Shown here: positions 17,684 through 29,037 of the stretch, piece after piece
Layout of the letters: each line of letters starts with the position of its first letter
Numbering within the stretch: position 1 is the stretch's first letter
Source: Catelliglobosispora koreensis DSM 44566
Lineage (GTDB): Bacteria > Actinomycetota > Actinomycetes > Mycobacteriales > Micromonosporaceae
NCBI RefSeq assembly: GCF_000379685.1
Contig: NZ_KB903272.1
Location: 186,624 to 250,623, forward strand
Length of the DNA: 64,000 bases
Direction of reading: 5' to 3'
Made by a program: the position numbers and the translations under genes
The notes under the pieces: generated by a model
What the model was told of the DNA's origin: nothing
Databases searched by the model: none
Seen by the model: the letters and a program-made list of their open reading frames with translations, nothing else

Positions 17684-18475
17684 ATGACTAACTCACTTGA
17701 TCCAAAAGAGCTTCTTGCCGAGTACGACGCACAGGCGCGGGTCTTCGAGGCCTTTGGCCCGGTTGGCGCGACGGTGCACTGGGACGGCCCGCTCAAGCGG
17801 ACGTCGGGAATGGCCAGCGGCGGGTTCATCACCTACCGCGATCTCGCCGGTCTCCAAGGCGATGACCTAGACGCGCTTATCGCTAGGCAGGTCGCGTTCT
17901 TCCGCGAGCGCGGCGAGAAGTTCGAGTGGAAGACCCGTGGCCACGATCTGCCCGCTGACCTGACGGACCGTCTTCTCGCGCATGGCTTTGCCGCTGAGGA
18001 CCCGGAGACCGTCGTGGTTGGACTCGCCGCTCCCTATGCCACCGAGGCCCCCGCGCTTCCCGCCGACGTGACGATCCGGCAGACCGCCGACCGCGACGAC
18101 TACCGCAAAATCGCCGACCTCAACACGGCGGCTTGGGGGCAGGACTTGTCGTGGCTGGAAACGATGCTCGCCGAAGAGTCCACTCCGGACAGTCTCGACG
18201 TCTTCGTCGCCGAAGCTGACGGCAAGGTCGTGAGCGCGGCATGGATCAGGTATCTGCCAGGGTCGCAGTTCGCCGGGCTCAACGGTGGCACGACGCTCGC
18301 CGAGTATCGCGGCCGTGGGATCTACAAGGCACTTGTCGCCGTTCGCGCGGCTAAGGCCATCGAGCGCGGCTACAAGTATCTGCACGTCGACTGCACCGAG
18401 GACAGCCGCCCGATCCTGCAGCGCCTCGGATTCGTCGCGATCACCACGACGACGCCTTACGTCTGGCGCCCCTGA
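17684..18475 (+). CDS. GNAT-family N-acetyltransferase
   Basis: A 263-residue protein. The C-terminal half (about 135-263) is a GNAT domain with an acetyl-CoA-binding loop EYRGRGIYKALVAVRAAKAI and the later LHVDCTEDSRPILQRLGF segment. The N-terminal half resembles the divergent non-catalytic GNAT-like lobe of two-domain acetyltransferases. The ATG at 17684 lies 7 nt after TAGTAT (17671-17676), a leaderless -10; an in-frame ATG exists at 17675. Substrate unknown. The 3' end overlaps the small convergent gene by 19 bp. Confidence 0.88.
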   Translation: MTNSLDPKELLAEYDAQARVFEAFGPVGATVHWDGPLKRTSGMASGGFITYRDLAGLQGDDLDALIARQVAFFRERGEKFEWKTRGHDLPADLTDRLLAHGFAAEDPETVVVGLAAPYATEAPALPADVTIRQTADRDDYRKIADLNTAAWGQDLSWLETMLAEESTPDSLDVFVAEADGKVVSAAWIRYLPGSQFAGLNGGTTLAEYRGRGIYKALVAVRAAKAIERGYKYLHVDCTEDSRPILQRLGFVAITTTTPYVWRP

Positions 18476-18609
18476 TCGCCGGTCCAGATCGAGCGGACCG
18501 TGTCGCGGACACAGTCTTCACGGAGGCGGCCGCACGTGCATAAGTGCTCGTGCGGTGCCGGGCGAGCATGGTGCGTTTCGAGGGGTAGGGGCGCGGTTTG
18601 AGTGGACAT
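18457..18609 (-). CDS. Small Cys-containing protein, 50 residues
   Basis: A short gene supported mainly by a strong ribosome site: TAGGAGGTGTCCTGAT ends directly before the ATG at 18609. It encodes MSTQTAPLPL at the N terminus, then HLCTCGRLREDC, a C-x-C-G-x5-C pattern that could bind zinc or iron, then a charged end to the TAA at 18457. It overlaps the end of the acetyltransferase gene. I do not recognise the family; similar 50-60 residue proteins are frequent and poorly annotated in actinobacteria. Confidence 0.6.
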   Translation of the reverse strand: MSTQTAPLPLETHHARPAPHEHLCTCGRLREDCVRDTVRSIWTGDQGRQT

Positions 18610-18726
18610 ATCAGGACACCTCCTACCTATGCTGACTCTACGCGCTTCCAGGAATGACGAATGTCTCAGCAGAAACTTCGCCGACCTTACTCACTGGTAA
18701 CGTCGGCGCTGGATATCGTGTGCACT

Positions 18727-18744
18727 ATTAAACGCACGTTCAAT
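18727..18744. promoter_or_regulatory. TetR-type operator-like palindrome before etfB
   Basis: ATTAAACGCACGTTCAAT is an 18-bp imperfect palindrome (14 of 18 positions symmetric) with AACG-NN-CGTT at its centre, a form common among TetR-family fatty-acid regulators. It lies just upstream of the ribosome site AGGAGG (18745-18750) of etfB. Control by a FadR/TetR regulator is inference. Confidence 0.45.
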
Positions 18745-18763
18745 AGGAGGGTCCTGCTCCGCG

Positions 18764-19543
18764 ATGAAGATCGTCGTACTTGTCAAGCAGGTGCCAGACT
18801 CAGGCGCCGAGCGCAACCTGCGCGCTGAGGACAACACCGTAGACCGCGCCTCGGCCAACAACGTGATCAACGAGATGGATGAGTACGCCATTGAGGAAGC
18901 CCTGCGCTTGCAGGAAGCTCACGGCGGCGAGGTGACCGTCCTGACCATGGGGCCGCAACGGGCCACCGAGTCCATTCGCAAGGCGCTGTCCATGGGTCCC
19001 GATGGTGCTGTGCACGTCGTCGACGACGCACTGTCCGGAACGGACGCTCTCGGCACGTCAAAGGTCCTGGCCAAGGCGCTCGAACGCCTTAACGCCGACG
19101 TCATCATCTGTGGTGCGGAGTCGACTGACGCCCGCGGCCAGGTGCTGCCGCACATGCTGGCGGAGCGTCTCGGCGTCGCCGCGCTGACCGGCGCCCGCAA
19201 ACTGACCGTCGACGGCAGCCAGCTGACCATCGAGCGGCAGACCGAAGAAGGCTACGAGGTCGTGACCGCCGCGACGCCCGCGATCGTGAGCGTCTGGGAC
19301 ACCATCAACGAGCCGCGTTACCCGTCGTTCAAGGGCATCATGGCCGCCAAGAAGAAGCCGGTGGAGACGTTGTCCATCGCCGACCTTGGCGTCGACGCCG
19401 GTGAGGTCGGCTGGGCCGGTGCTCAGACCACGGTCAAGGAGCACACCAAGCGGCCGCCTCGCAGCGCTGGCCAGAAGGTCACCGACTCCGGTGAGGGTGG
19501 CGTCGCGCTCGTGGATTACCTGTCGTCCGAGAAGTTTGTGTGA
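18764..19543 (+). CDS. etfB: Electron transfer flavoprotein beta subunit
   Basis: A 259-residue ETF beta subunit, the AMP-binding half of the heterodimer that passes electrons from acyl-CoA dehydrogenases to the respiratory chain. Hallmarks are the N terminus MKIVVLVKQVPDSGAE, the NEMDEYAIEEALRLQE helix, and VICGAESTDARGQVLPHMLA. It is followed after 15 bp by etfA and faces an operator-like palindrome upstream. Confidence 0.97.
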   Translation: MKIVVLVKQVPDSGAERNLRAEDNTVDRASANNVINEMDEYAIEEALRLQEAHGGEVTVLTMGPQRATESIRKALSMGPDGAVHVVDDALSGTDALGTSKVLAKALERLNADVIICGAESTDARGQVLPHMLAERLGVAALTGARKLTVDGSQLTIERQTEEGYEVVTAATPAIVSVWDTINEPRYPSFKGIMAAKKKPVETLSIADLGVDAGEVGWAGAQTTVKEHTKRPPRSAGQKVTDSGEGGVALVDYLSSEKFV

Positions 19544-19558
19544 GAGGCGGACTTTCCA

Positions 19559-20506
19559 ATGGCTGAAGTCTTGGTTGTTGTTGAAGCCGCTGGTGGAGCG
19601 GTCAAGAAGGTCACCCTGGAGATGCTGACCATGGCACGCTCACTGGGTACCCCCGCCGCGGTTGTCTTTGGTGACGCGGAGCCGCTGGTGGCGAAGCTGG
19701 GCGAGTTCGGCGCGGAGAAGGTTTATGTCGCCGCTGGCGACGACATCGCCAACTACCTCGTCGCTCCAAAGGCGACTGTCCTGGCAAGCCTGGTCAAGGA
19801 CGTGCAGCCGGCGGCTGTGCTCATCGGCTCGACCCAGGAGGGCAAGGAGATCGCGGGACGCCTCGCGGTCAAGCTCGACAACGGTGTGCTCACGGATGTC
19901 GTTTCGCTCGACGCTGACGGCACGGCGACACAGGTCATCTTCGCTGGCTCCACGATCGTCAAGTCGGCGGTCAAGGGCAGCGTGCCGATCGTGACGGTCC
20001 GGCCGAACTCGCTGACCCCGGCTCCGCAGGCCGGTGCCGCCGCGGTGTCCACTGTGGACGTCGCTGTGGGTGACAAGGACAAGCTCGCCACCGTGGTGAA
20101 CCGCGTGGCCGAAGCCAAGGGCGCCCGTCCCGAGCTGACCGAGGCCTCGATCGTCGTGTCCGGTGGACGTGGCGTCGGGTCCGCGGAGAATTTCAAGCTC
20201 GTCGAGGAGCTGGCCGATCTGCTCGGCGCCGCCGTTGGCGCTTCGCGCGCCGCGACGGACTCCGGCTTCTACCCGCACGCGTTCCAGGTGGGCCAGACCG
20301 GTAAGACGGTTTCGCCGCAGCTCTACATCGCGCTCGGGATCTCCGGTGCCATCCAGCACCGGGCCGGCATGCAGACGTCGAAGACCATCGTCGCGGTAAA
20401 CAAGGACACCGAGGCGCCGATCTTCGAACTGGCCGACTTTGGCGTCGTGGGCGACCTATTCCAGGTCGTGCCTCAAGCCGCCGAGGAAATCCGCAAACGT
20501 AAATAG
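19559..20506 (+). CDS. etfA: Electron transfer flavoprotein alpha subunit
   Basis: A 315-residue ETF alpha subunit. The N-terminal half matches the beta-subunit fold. The C-terminal half binds FAD, with [14 protein letters not shown], the [23 protein letters not shown]-type loop and the [10 protein letters not shown] motif. It forms the FAD-containing dimer with EtfB. A strong hairpin follows, so etfBA is a two-gene operon. Confidence 0.97.
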   Translation: MAEVLVVVEAAGGAVKKVTLEMLTMARSLGTPAAVVFGDAEPLVAKLGEFGAEKVYVAAGDDIANYLVAPKATVLASLVKDVQPAAVLIGSTQEGKEIAGRLAVKLDNGVLTDVVSLDADGTATQVIFAGSTIVKSAVKGSVPIVTVRPNSLTPAPQAGAAAVSTVDVAVGDKDKLATVVNRVAEAKGARPELTEASIVVSGGRGVGSAENFKLVEELADLLGAAVGASRAATDSGFYPHAFQVGQTGKTVSPQLYIALGISGAIQHRAGMQTSKTIVAVNKDTEAPIFELADFGVVGDLFQVVPQAAEEIRKRK

Positions 20507-20516
20507 GTATGTGACG

Positions 20517-20546
20517 GAAGCCGCTAGGCATTTGCCTAGCGGCTTC
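20517..20546 (+). terminator. Terminator of the etfBA operon
   Basis: A 14-bp perfect stem, GAAGCCGCTAGGCA (20517-20530) with TGCCTAGCGGCTTC (20533-20546), starts 10 bases after the etfA stop. The loop as drawn is only two bases, so the top pairs must open. Confidence 0.8.
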
Positions 20547-20568
20547 AAGTATTAGGCTTAGCGGCGAG

Positions 20569-21708
20569 ATGGCATACCTTGATCACGCTGCGACCACGCC
20601 GATGCTGCCCCAGGCGCTGGACGCCTATATAGCGGCCGCACGGGAAGTGGGCAACGCCTCTTCATTGCATGGTCCAGGCAGGCTCGCCCGCAAACGCGTG
20701 GAGGAGTCCCGCGAGCGCATCGCCGCGGCGCTAGGTGCCCGCCCATCCGAAGTGATCTTCACCAGTGGTGGGACCGAGAGCGACAATCTTGCCGTCAAAG
20801 GTCTGTTCTGGGCTCGTCGTGACGTGGGCAAATCCCGGATTCTGGCCAGCGCCGCCGAGCACCATGCCGTGCTCGACGCCGTGCACTGGCTGGAGAAACA
20901 CGAAGACGCCGAGGTCACTTGGCTGCCGGTTGACGCTACGGGGCGGGTGGACACCGACATCGATTTCGGTGACGACGTCGCCCTGATGACGGTCATGTGG
21001 GCCAACAACGAGGTCGGCACCCTGCAGCCCATCACGGAACTGGCCGCCCTAGCGAAAGCCAGCGGCGTGCCCATGCACACCGATGCCATCCAGGCGATCG
21101 GGCATGTGCCGGTGAGCTTTGGCGCCAGCGGGGTGTCGGCGATGAGTGTCACCGGGCACAAACTCGGTGGGCCGCAGGGGGTTGGGGCGCTCCTGTTAGG
21201 ACGGGACGTCAAGGTGACGCCGCTGTTGCACGGCGGCGGCCAGGAACGCGACGTGCGCTCGGGCACGCTCGACGTCGCGGGCATCGCTTCGTTCGCCACC
21301 GCTGTCGAGGTTGTCGTGCAAACGCAGCAGGCTGAGGCCGCCCGGCTCACGATCTTGCGGGATGAGCTGGTCAAGCGGGTGTTTGAGACGATCCCCGACG
21401 CCGTGCTGAACGGATCTCCCGACAACCGGCTGCCCAACAACGCTCACTTCAGTTTCCCGGGCTGTGAAGGGGACGCCCTGCTGCTCCTGCTCGACGCGGC
21501 CAAGATCGCCGTGTCGACCGGGTCGGCGTGCTCGGCCGGTGTGGCGCAGCCCTCACATGTGCTGCTCGCCATGGGGACCGACCCGTTGCTGGCCCGCAGT
21601 TCGCTGCGCTTCACGCTGGGCCACACGAGCACGTCGCAAGACATCGACGCGCTCATCGCCGCCCTCCCGGCCGCGGTCGAGCGGGCCAAACGAGCCGGTC
21701 AGCGCTAA
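20569..21708 (+). CDS. iscS: Cysteine desulfurase, IscS/NifS class
   Basis: A 379-residue PLP enzyme that removes sulfur from cysteine as an enzyme-bound persulfide. Visible elements: N-terminal [22 protein letters not shown], the PLP-lysine in [12 protein letters not shown], and the active cysteine in [17 protein letters not shown]. The adjacent mnmA gene, 58 bp downstream, makes it the likely sulfur donor for tRNA 2-thiouridine. The TAGGCT element at 20553-20558 supports its own promoter just after the etfBA terminator. Confidence 0.95.
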   Translation: MAYLDHAATTPMLPQALDAYIAAAREVGNASSLHGPGRLARKRVEESRERIAAALGARPSEVIFTSGGTESDNLAVKGLFWARRDVGKSRILASAAEHHAVLDAVHWLEKHEDAEVTWLPVDATGRVDTDIDFGDDVALMTVMWANNEVGTLQPITELAALAKASGVPMHTDAIQAIGHVPVSFGASGVSAMSVTGHKLGGPQGVGALLLGRDVKVTPLLHGGGQERDVRSGTLDVAGIASFATAVEVVVQTQQAEAARLTILRDELVKRVFETIPDAVLNGSPDNRLPNNAHFSFPGCEGDALLLLLDAAKIAVSTGSACSAGVAQPSHVLLAMGTDPLLARSSLRFTLGHTSTSQDIDALIAALPAAVERAKRAGQR

Positions 21709-21766
21709 AACCCCGGGCCGAGGAAACCGTGAAGGGCTCCGCGGCGAGCGCGGGTAGACTTCTCGG

Positions 21767-22822
21767 GTGCGTGTTTTGGCGGCGATGTCTGGTGGAGTGG
21801 ACTCAGCGGTAGCGGCGGCCCGGGCGGTAGAAGCGGGCTATGACGTGACCGGGGTCCATCTTGCGCTGTCGAAGAACGCCCAGACGCATCGCACCGGAGC
21901 CCGGGGCTGCTGCACGATCGAGGATTCCCATGACGCCCGGCGCGCCGCCGATGTGCTCGGGATTCCGTTCTACATCTGGGATATGGCCGACCGGTTCCAC
22001 GAAGACGTGATCGACGACTTCGTCGCTGAATACGCGGCGGGCCGCACCCCTAACCCTTGTCTGCGCTGCAACGAAAAGATCAAGTTCGCCGCCGTGCTCG
22101 ACCGGGCCATCGCGCTCGGGTTCGACGCGGTTGTCACGGGGCACTACGCGCAGATCATCGACGGCAAGCTCGCCCGCAGCGTGGACCTGGGCAAGGACCA
22201 GTCCTATGTGCTCGCGGTGCTCACGCAGGAACAGATCGACAAGTCGATGTTCCCGCTGGGCGACTCGACCAAGGAGCAGGTGCGCGCCGAGGCTGCCGAG
22301 CGTGGCCTGAGCGTGGCGCAAAAGCCCGACTCCCATGACATTTGCTTCATCGCCGACGGCGACACGCAGAAGTTCCTCCGCGAGCGGATCGGTTCCGTGC
22401 CGGGGGACATCGTCGACGGGTCGACCGGGCAAGTCCTCGGGCAGCACGAGGGCGCTTTCGCGTACACCATTGGGCAAAGAAAGGGCCTGGCGCTGACCCG
22501 GCCCGCAGCCGATGGGCGGCCTCGCTACGTGCTGTCGATTACGCCAGTGAACAACACCGTCACCGTGGGGCCGGCCGAAGCGCTGGAAGTGTCCACAGTG
22601 GAGGGCGCGCGTCCCATCGGGACTTTCCCGGCGGGTCCCCTTGAAGGCCTGGTTCAGATGCGAGCACATGGCAAGGCAGTCCCAGCGGTCGTTGAGGTCG
22701 CTGATGGTGTGCTCACGGCACAGTTGCGCCAGCCCGAGCGGGGAATCGCCCCGGGCCAGGCGATTGTCGTCTACCAAGGCGACATCGTCTTGGGCAGCGC
22801 GACGATCACGAGCGCGCGGTGA
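21767..22822 (+). CDS. mnmA: tRNA-specific 2-thiouridylase MnmA
   Basis: A 351-residue ATP pyrophosphatase that thiolates U34 of Lys, Glu and Gln tRNAs. It has the PP-loop [15 protein letters not shown] at the N terminus, the first catalytic cysteine in [14 protein letters not shown], the second in DSHDICFI, and the C-terminal beta-barrel. The start is a GTG 6 nt after TAGACT (21755-21760), so the mRNA is probably leaderless. The stop overlaps the GTG of the next gene (GTGA). Confidence 0.97.
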   Translation: MRVLAAMSGGVDSAVAAARAVEAGYDVTGVHLALSKNAQTHRTGARGCCTIEDSHDARRAADVLGIPFYIWDMADRFHEDVIDDFVAEYAAGRTPNPCLRCNEKIKFAAVLDRAIALGFDAVVTGHYAQIIDGKLARSVDLGKDQSYVLAVLTQEQIDKSMFPLGDSTKEQVRAEAAERGLSVAQKPDSHDICFIADGDTQKFLRERIGSVPGDIVDGSTGQVLGQHEGAFAYTIGQRKGLALTRPAADGRPRYVLSITPVNNTVTVGPAEALEVSTVEGARPIGTFPAGPLEGLVQMRAHGKAVPAVVEVADGVLTAQLRQPERGIAPGQAIVVYQGDIVLGSATITSAR

Positions 22823-23781
22823 AAACGACCGGGATTGGTTCACTGCCCGGGACTTCGATCGCCGAGGCGGTCAACGAGACTTTTGGCGAGCTCGACTTTC
22901 CTTATCTGCCAGAGCTTCCCGCCCGCGGTCCGGGTGCCGACCTGATCGGCCGGTCCGCGGGCTTTCTCGTGGACATGCCGGTCGAGATCTACGCCGGGCG
23001 CTGGCAGATCGCCCCGCGCCCCGGCGCGGACATGCGCCGCACGCGTGACTTTCTGGCCCGCGACCTCGACGCGTTGACCGAGCGCGCTGAGGGCTACACC
23101 GGGCCACTGAAAATCCAGTCCGCCGGGCCGTGGACACTCGCGGCCAGCCTGCAACTTCCGATCGGTGGGGCCATTCTCAAAGATCACGGGGGAGTACGCG
23201 ATACCGCCGCCTCGCTCGCCGAAGGTCTTAAGGCGCATGTCGCTGAGGTTCGCCGCCGGGTGCCAGGCGCCTCTGTGGTCTTGCAGCTTGACGAGCCCTC
23301 GCTGCCGGTTGTGCTCACGGGACGGGTGCCGACGGAAAGTGGCCTGCACACCTACCGTGCCGTTTCCACAGCTGTAGCAAGGGAAACGCTGGTGTCCATT
23401 GTGGACACCGTTGGGGTGCCGGTCGTGTTCCACTGCTGTGCCGCCGATGCCCCGATCGCGTTGTTCCGTGAAGCCAAGGCGGCCGGAGTTTCGCTGGACC
23501 TGTCGCTCGTGAAGCACCTTGACCCCATTGGGGAGTGGATAGACGCGGGCTTGACGCTCTATGCCGGAGTCGCGCCCACGACGGGCACTCAGGCACCCAA
23601 GTCACCTGAGCTAGCAGACCGCGTCCTCAAGCTCTGGAACGATTTGGGCTTCCCACAGTCACAGCTTGCTGAGCAAGTCGTGCTCACTCCGGCTTGTGGC
23701 TTGGCGGGAGCGACGCCAGCTTTCGCCCGGTCAGTGCTCGCGGCTTGCCGTGAAGCAGCGCGCAGACTGTCAGAGGTCTGA
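22819..23781 (+). CDS. MetE C-terminal-like, cobalamin-independent methionine synthase family
   Basis: A 320-residue protein with only the catalytic (C-terminal) MetE fold. The zinc-ligand pattern is present: His-x-Cys in VVFHCCAAD and the distal Cys in TPACGLAG. It lacks the N-terminal MetE domain, as in archaeal MetE and the actinobacterial protein encoded beside ligA (M. tuberculosis Rv3015c). It is translationally coupled to mnmA. Methyl transfer to a thiol is expected; the true methyl donor and acceptor are unknown. Confidence 0.88.
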   Translation: MKTTGIGSLPGTSIAEAVNETFGELDFPYLPELPARGPGADLIGRSAGFLVDMPVEIYAGRWQIAPRPGADMRRTRDFLARDLDALTERAEGYTGPLKIQSAGPWTLAASLQLPIGGAILKDHGGVRDTAASLAEGLKAHVAEVRRRVPGASVVLQLDEPSLPVVLTGRVPTESGLHTYRAVSTAVARETLVSIVDTVGVPVVFHCCAADAPIALFREAKAAGVSLDLSLVKHLDPIGEWIDAGLTLYAGVAPTTGTQAPKSPELADRVLKLWNDLGFPQSQLAEQVVLTPACGLAGATPAFARSVLAACREAARRLSEV

Positions 23782-25854
<2,073 letters not shown>

Positions 25855-25899
25855 GGCTTTTCCGGCATTTCGGGGAAACGTTAGTCCTCTTCGCCTTAA

Positions 25900-25916
25900 G
25901 TTGTCGGTAAGACAAC
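25900..25916. promoter_or_regulatory. Inverted repeat before the secreted-protein/sortase genes
   Basis: GTTGTC-GGTAA-GACAAC is a perfect 6-bp inverted repeat 13 bp upstream of the start codon. GGGGAAACGTT lies about 25 bp further up and may be an ECF-type -35 element (weak). Confidence 0.35.
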
Positions 25917-25928
25917 GAAGGGGACGTA

Positions 25929-26393
25929 ATGCTTACGAAGGCACTTGCCACTGCGGCATGCGGAGCCGCCCTGGGCGCGATCATGCTGCCCGGCGCGGCC
26001 CTCGCCAACACCAGCGTGAGCCCCGGCGTCACGCAGCCGGGCGGGATGGTGACGATCACCGTCGCCTGTAACCAGAACACACAGGCTTCCGCTGAGGTGA
26101 TTGGCCCGTCGAAGATGCAGACCTTTGACGTGAAGCTGCACGCGCAGGGCGGCACGAACAAGGCGACGTTCACCGTGCCCGGCGGGACGGCCTCGATTGG
26201 CAAGTGGACCGTCAACGGCCTGTGTGCTGGCGGAGCGGCCGGATCGACGAGCTTTACGGTGTCGCCGGGTGGCGGGCCGCCCAGTGGCGATGGCGGCAGC
26301 TCTCAGAACGGAATGCTCCTCGGCACCGGCGTGACTCTCCTTGCCGCGGCTGCCGGTGGTTTCGTGTTGCTGCGGCGTCGCGTCACCGTCTAA
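25929..26393 (+). CDS. Secreted, C-terminally membrane-anchored small protein
   Basis: A 154-residue protein with a signal peptide (about 1-26, ending ALA), a single small immunoglobulin-like domain with two cysteines, a Gly/Ser/Pro-rich linker, and a C-terminal hydrophobic helix followed by RRR. This is the layout of a sortase substrate, but there is no LPXTG-like pentapeptide before the helix. The ribosome site AAGGGGA precedes the ATG. The following sortase gene suggests both act at the cell surface. Confidence 0.75.
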   Translation: MLTKALATAACGAALGAIMLPGAALANTSVSPGVTQPGGMVTITVACNQNTQASAEVIGPSKMQTFDVKLHAQGGTNKATFTVPGGTASIGKWTVNGLCAGGAAGSTSFTVSPGGGPPSGDGGSSQNGMLLGTGVTLLAAAAGGFVLLRRRVTV

Positions 26394-26601
26394 CAGCCCG
26401 CCGATGACTCGCCGCTGTCACCGTGGTGCTCTGGCCACAGGCTACGCGGGCACGCGCAGGACCATGTGACGCGGGAACGGATCCACTGCCGTCCCGCAAG
26501 CGGTTGTGCGGGAACGGAAAGCGCGGTAGCGGCGAACCGCGGTGGCACAGGGATGTCGTGATGGGGGTCAAGGGGCGACGCGGCACGGGGGTGAGGGCGG
26601 G

Positions 26602-27228
26602 GTGAGTAAGCGGAGCAGCGGGGGACGGGTCGTCCTGAGTGGAATGCTCGCGATCGTGGCGGCCGCCGGGGCGGGTTTGCTGACCGCGGCACTCACGCTT
26701 GGACCCGCCAAACCGCCTGCGCCCAAGGCGATGCCTGAGGTCGCTTATGACCCAAGCATGCGTACGTTTCCGGCCTCCGAACCGGTGAAGGTTGAGATCC
26801 CGGCGATCCAAGTCAGGGCCGACGTCATGTCGGTAGGCACCACGCCAACAGCTGAGCTGGAGGTGCCTGACGTCATCAAACAGCCAATGCTCGCCGGGTG
26901 GTACCGGCTCGGCCCGACCCCGGGGGAGGCTGGCAGCTCGGTGATCGTCGGGCACGTGGACTCTGAGTCCACAGGACCGGCCGTGTTCTTCAACCTCGGC
27001 AAGCTCGTGCCCGGTGACGTGATTTCCGTGCTGCGTAAGGACGGTCTGCTCGCGGTATTCAAGGTGAACGAAGTGAAGCTGTTCCCGAAGACCCAGTTTC
27101 CGCATGACCGTGTTTACGGCGAGGCGGACACAGCTCAGCTCAGGCTGATCACGTGCGGTGGCGAGCTGGATAAAAAGAACCGGAACTACTTGAGCAATGT
27201 CGTGGTTTTCGCCTCACTGGCTGCGTAG
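26602..27228 (+). CDS. Class F sortase
   Basis: A 208-residue membrane-anchored transpeptidase. The GTG at 26602 is chosen because it follows a G-rich ribosome-site-like stretch and places the membrane helix (about 12-32) at the N terminus. The catalytic His is in VIVGHVDS, the Cys in LRLITCGG and the Arg in KKNRNYL, spaced as in actinobacterial class F sortases. Substrate uncertain; the secreted protein just upstream is the obvious candidate although it lacks a recognisable sorting motif. Confidence 0.9.
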   Translation: MSKRSSGGRVVLSGMLAIVAAAGAGLLTAALTLGPAKPPAPKAMPEVAYDPSMRTFPASEPVKVEIPAIQVRADVMSVGTTPTAELEVPDVIKQPMLAGWYRLGPTPGEAGSSVIVGHVDSESTGPAVFFNLGKLVPGDVISVLRKDGLLAVFKVNEVKLFPKTQFPHDRVYGEADTAQLRLITCGGELDKKNRNYLSNVVVFASLAA

Positions 27229-28360
27229 ACAGGAGATCGTCACGGATCTGGCCATCGGCCTGGTCCTGACGATCTATCTCATGTCGGCGACCACGTTGTC
27301 CAACAACGAGACCACGGCGGATTTGCTGCGCGATATCGCCGAGGGCTGCGGGGTGGCGATGCGTCGCGTGTGGACCATCGTCGCCTTCTTCGTGGTAACC
27401 GCCGCAACGCTTTTCAACGATCTGGCCACATGGCCTTATCCGCTCGGCCTGGCCATCATCTTGTACACCATGGCGGACAGTGACTTCCCGCGCTGGGCCT
27501 GCTGGGTGGGCGCCGCCGTCAGCGTGGTGGTGCTGTTGCTGCCGTGGCCGTCGCAGATCGACCTCGCCCCTAACGTGCTGACCTACCTCATCCCGGAAAT
27601 CATTCTGTTCACGGTCGCGCCGGTGCTCACGGGCCTCTACTCGAGGGCACGAAGAACGTTGCTGCAGACCTACGCGGAACGGTCAGCGGACGAGGAACGG
27701 GCGCGGCGCCTGGAAGCGGAACGCATTCGTGCCGACGAACGCAACCGGCTCGCTAACGAGATCCATGACGTGGTCGCGCACCGGGTGAGTCTCATGGTCG
27801 TGCACAGTGGCGCGCTCAAGCTCGCCGCGGCCGACGAGCGCACGCGCGAGACCGCTGAGACGGTCCGCTCACTCGGGCGGATGGCGCTCGAAGAGCTACG
27901 GGAAGTCGTTGGCGTGCTTCGTTCTGACGAGTCAGCGCCCCTGGCGCCGACGGCCAACTTGGCCAACCTTGAAGCCCTGCTCGGCGACTCACGCAAGGCC
28001 GGCGATGACGTCACCTTCCACCAGGCCGGTACGCCGAGGAAGCTCGCCGCGACCGTAGAACGCACCGCCTATCGCGTCGTGCAGGAGTCGCTGACCAACG
28101 CCCGTAAGCACGCGCCAGGTGCCGCGATCATGGTGCAGCTCGTGTGGGGAACGTCCACTTTGGACGTGACAGTCATCAACGAGGCACCAGCGCGGGACAC
28201 GGCCGTGTTTCCCCAGTCGGGTCACGGGCTCAAGAGTTTGCGTGAGCGCACAGCGCTCGTGTCGGGCCGCATCGAGGCCGGCCCGATGGCTGGCGGCGGC
28301 TGGGCCGTTCGCGCGACGTTGCCTTACGGGACAGCCGAGATGAGAGGGGTCAGCAAATGA
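27197..28360 (+). CDS. Sensor histidine kinase, NarL/DesK-like (HPK7)
   Basis: A 387-residue kinase. Four or five N-terminal membrane helices (about 14-150) serve as sensor. The HisKA_3 dimerisation region follows with phospho-acceptor His in RNRLANEIHDVVAHRVSLMV, then the HATPase_c domain with VVQESLTNARKHA (N box) and SGHGLKSLRERT (G box). It phosphorylates the regulator encoded next (ATGA overlap). The start overlaps the sortase gene by 32 bp. Confidence 0.93.
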   Translation: MSWFSPHWLRRQEIVTDLAIGLVLTIYLMSATTLSNNETTADLLRDIAEGCGVAMRRVWTIVAFFVVTAATLFNDLATWPYPLGLAIILYTMADSDFPRWACWVGAAVSVVVLLLPWPSQIDLAPNVLTYLIPEIILFTVAPVLTGLYSRARRTLLQTYAERSADEERARRLEAERIRADERNRLANEIHDVVAHRVSLMVVHSGALKLAAADERTRETAETVRSLGRMALEELREVVGVLRSDESAPLAPTANLANLEALLGDSRKAGDDVTFHQAGTPRKLAATVERTAYRVVQESLTNARKHAPGAAIMVQLVWGTSTLDVTVINEAPARDTAVFPQSGHGLKSLRERTALVSGRIEAGPMAGGGWAVRATLPYGTAEMRGVSK

Positions 28361-29013
28361 TCCGGGTCGTGATTGTCGATGACGAGCACCTGATGCGCTC
28401 AGGGCTGCGCATGATGATGGAAAGCGCCGGGGACATCGAAGTCGTGGGGGAGGCCGGCGACGGCGATGAGGCACTGGAGCTCATTGAGCGGACGCGGCCT
28501 CACGTAGTACTCATGGATATTCGAATGCCTGGCAAGGATGGCCTGAAAGCCACCGAGGAGCTGACGGCGCACGAAGATGGGCCGAAAGTCATTGTCCTGA
28601 CGACTTTTGGTGAGGACACGTATATCTACCGGGCGCTGAGCGCTGGTGCCGTGGGCTTTCTGCTCAAGGACACGCCACCCGAAGACCTCGTCGCGGCGGT
28701 GCGCAAAGCTCACCTGGGGCAGGCGGTGCTCGATCCCGCGATCACGCGGTCGGTCATCGCGCACTTCACCGATCAGGCGCCCGGCCATGGCAGGCAAGAA
28801 GCGCGCGACAAACTCGACGTCCTCACCGGCCGCGAGATGGAAGTGCTGGCCTGTCTTGGCGAAGGAATGTCCAATGCGGAGATTGGCCAGCGGCTGCGCC
28901 TGAGTGAGACGACCGTCAAGAGCCACGTCTCGCGTGTGATGGAGAAGCTGCACTGCGCGAACCGCACCCAGGCGGCGATCCTGGCCTACGAAGCGGGCCT
29001 CGTCACCAAGTGA
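28357..29013 (+). CDS. NarL/LuxR-family response regulator
   Basis: A 218-residue regulator. The receiver domain has the acidic pair DDEH, phospho-acceptor Asp in VVLMDIRMPGKDG (about residue 54), the switch Thr in VLTTFGED, and Lys in FLLKDTPPEDL. The LuxR-type helix-turn-helix (about 152-212) has LTGREMEVLACLGEGMSNAE and ETTVKSHVSRVMEKL. It is coupled to the preceding kinase gene. Target genes unknown. Confidence 0.95.
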   Translation: MIRVVIVDDEHLMRSGLRMMMESAGDIEVVGEAGDGDEALELIERTRPHVVLMDIRMPGKDGLKATEELTAHEDGPKVIVLTTFGEDTYIYRALSAGAVGFLLKDTPPEDLVAAVRKAHLGQAVLDPAITRSVIAHFTDQAPGHGRQEARDKLDVLTGREMEVLACLGEGMSNAEIGQRLRLSETTVKSHVSRVMEKLHCANRTQAAILAYEAGLVTK

Positions 29014-29023
29014 CGAGGCCCGC
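28993..29023. terminator. Bidirectional terminator overlapping the regulator stop codon
   Basis: A 14-bp perfect stem, GCGGGCCTCGTCAC (28993-29006) with GTGACGAGGCCCGC (29010-29023), contains the stop codon of the response regulator and is followed by TTTCTT. It lies between two convergent genes and can serve both. Confidence 0.8.
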
Positions 29024-29037
29024 TTTCTTGTGAACGC

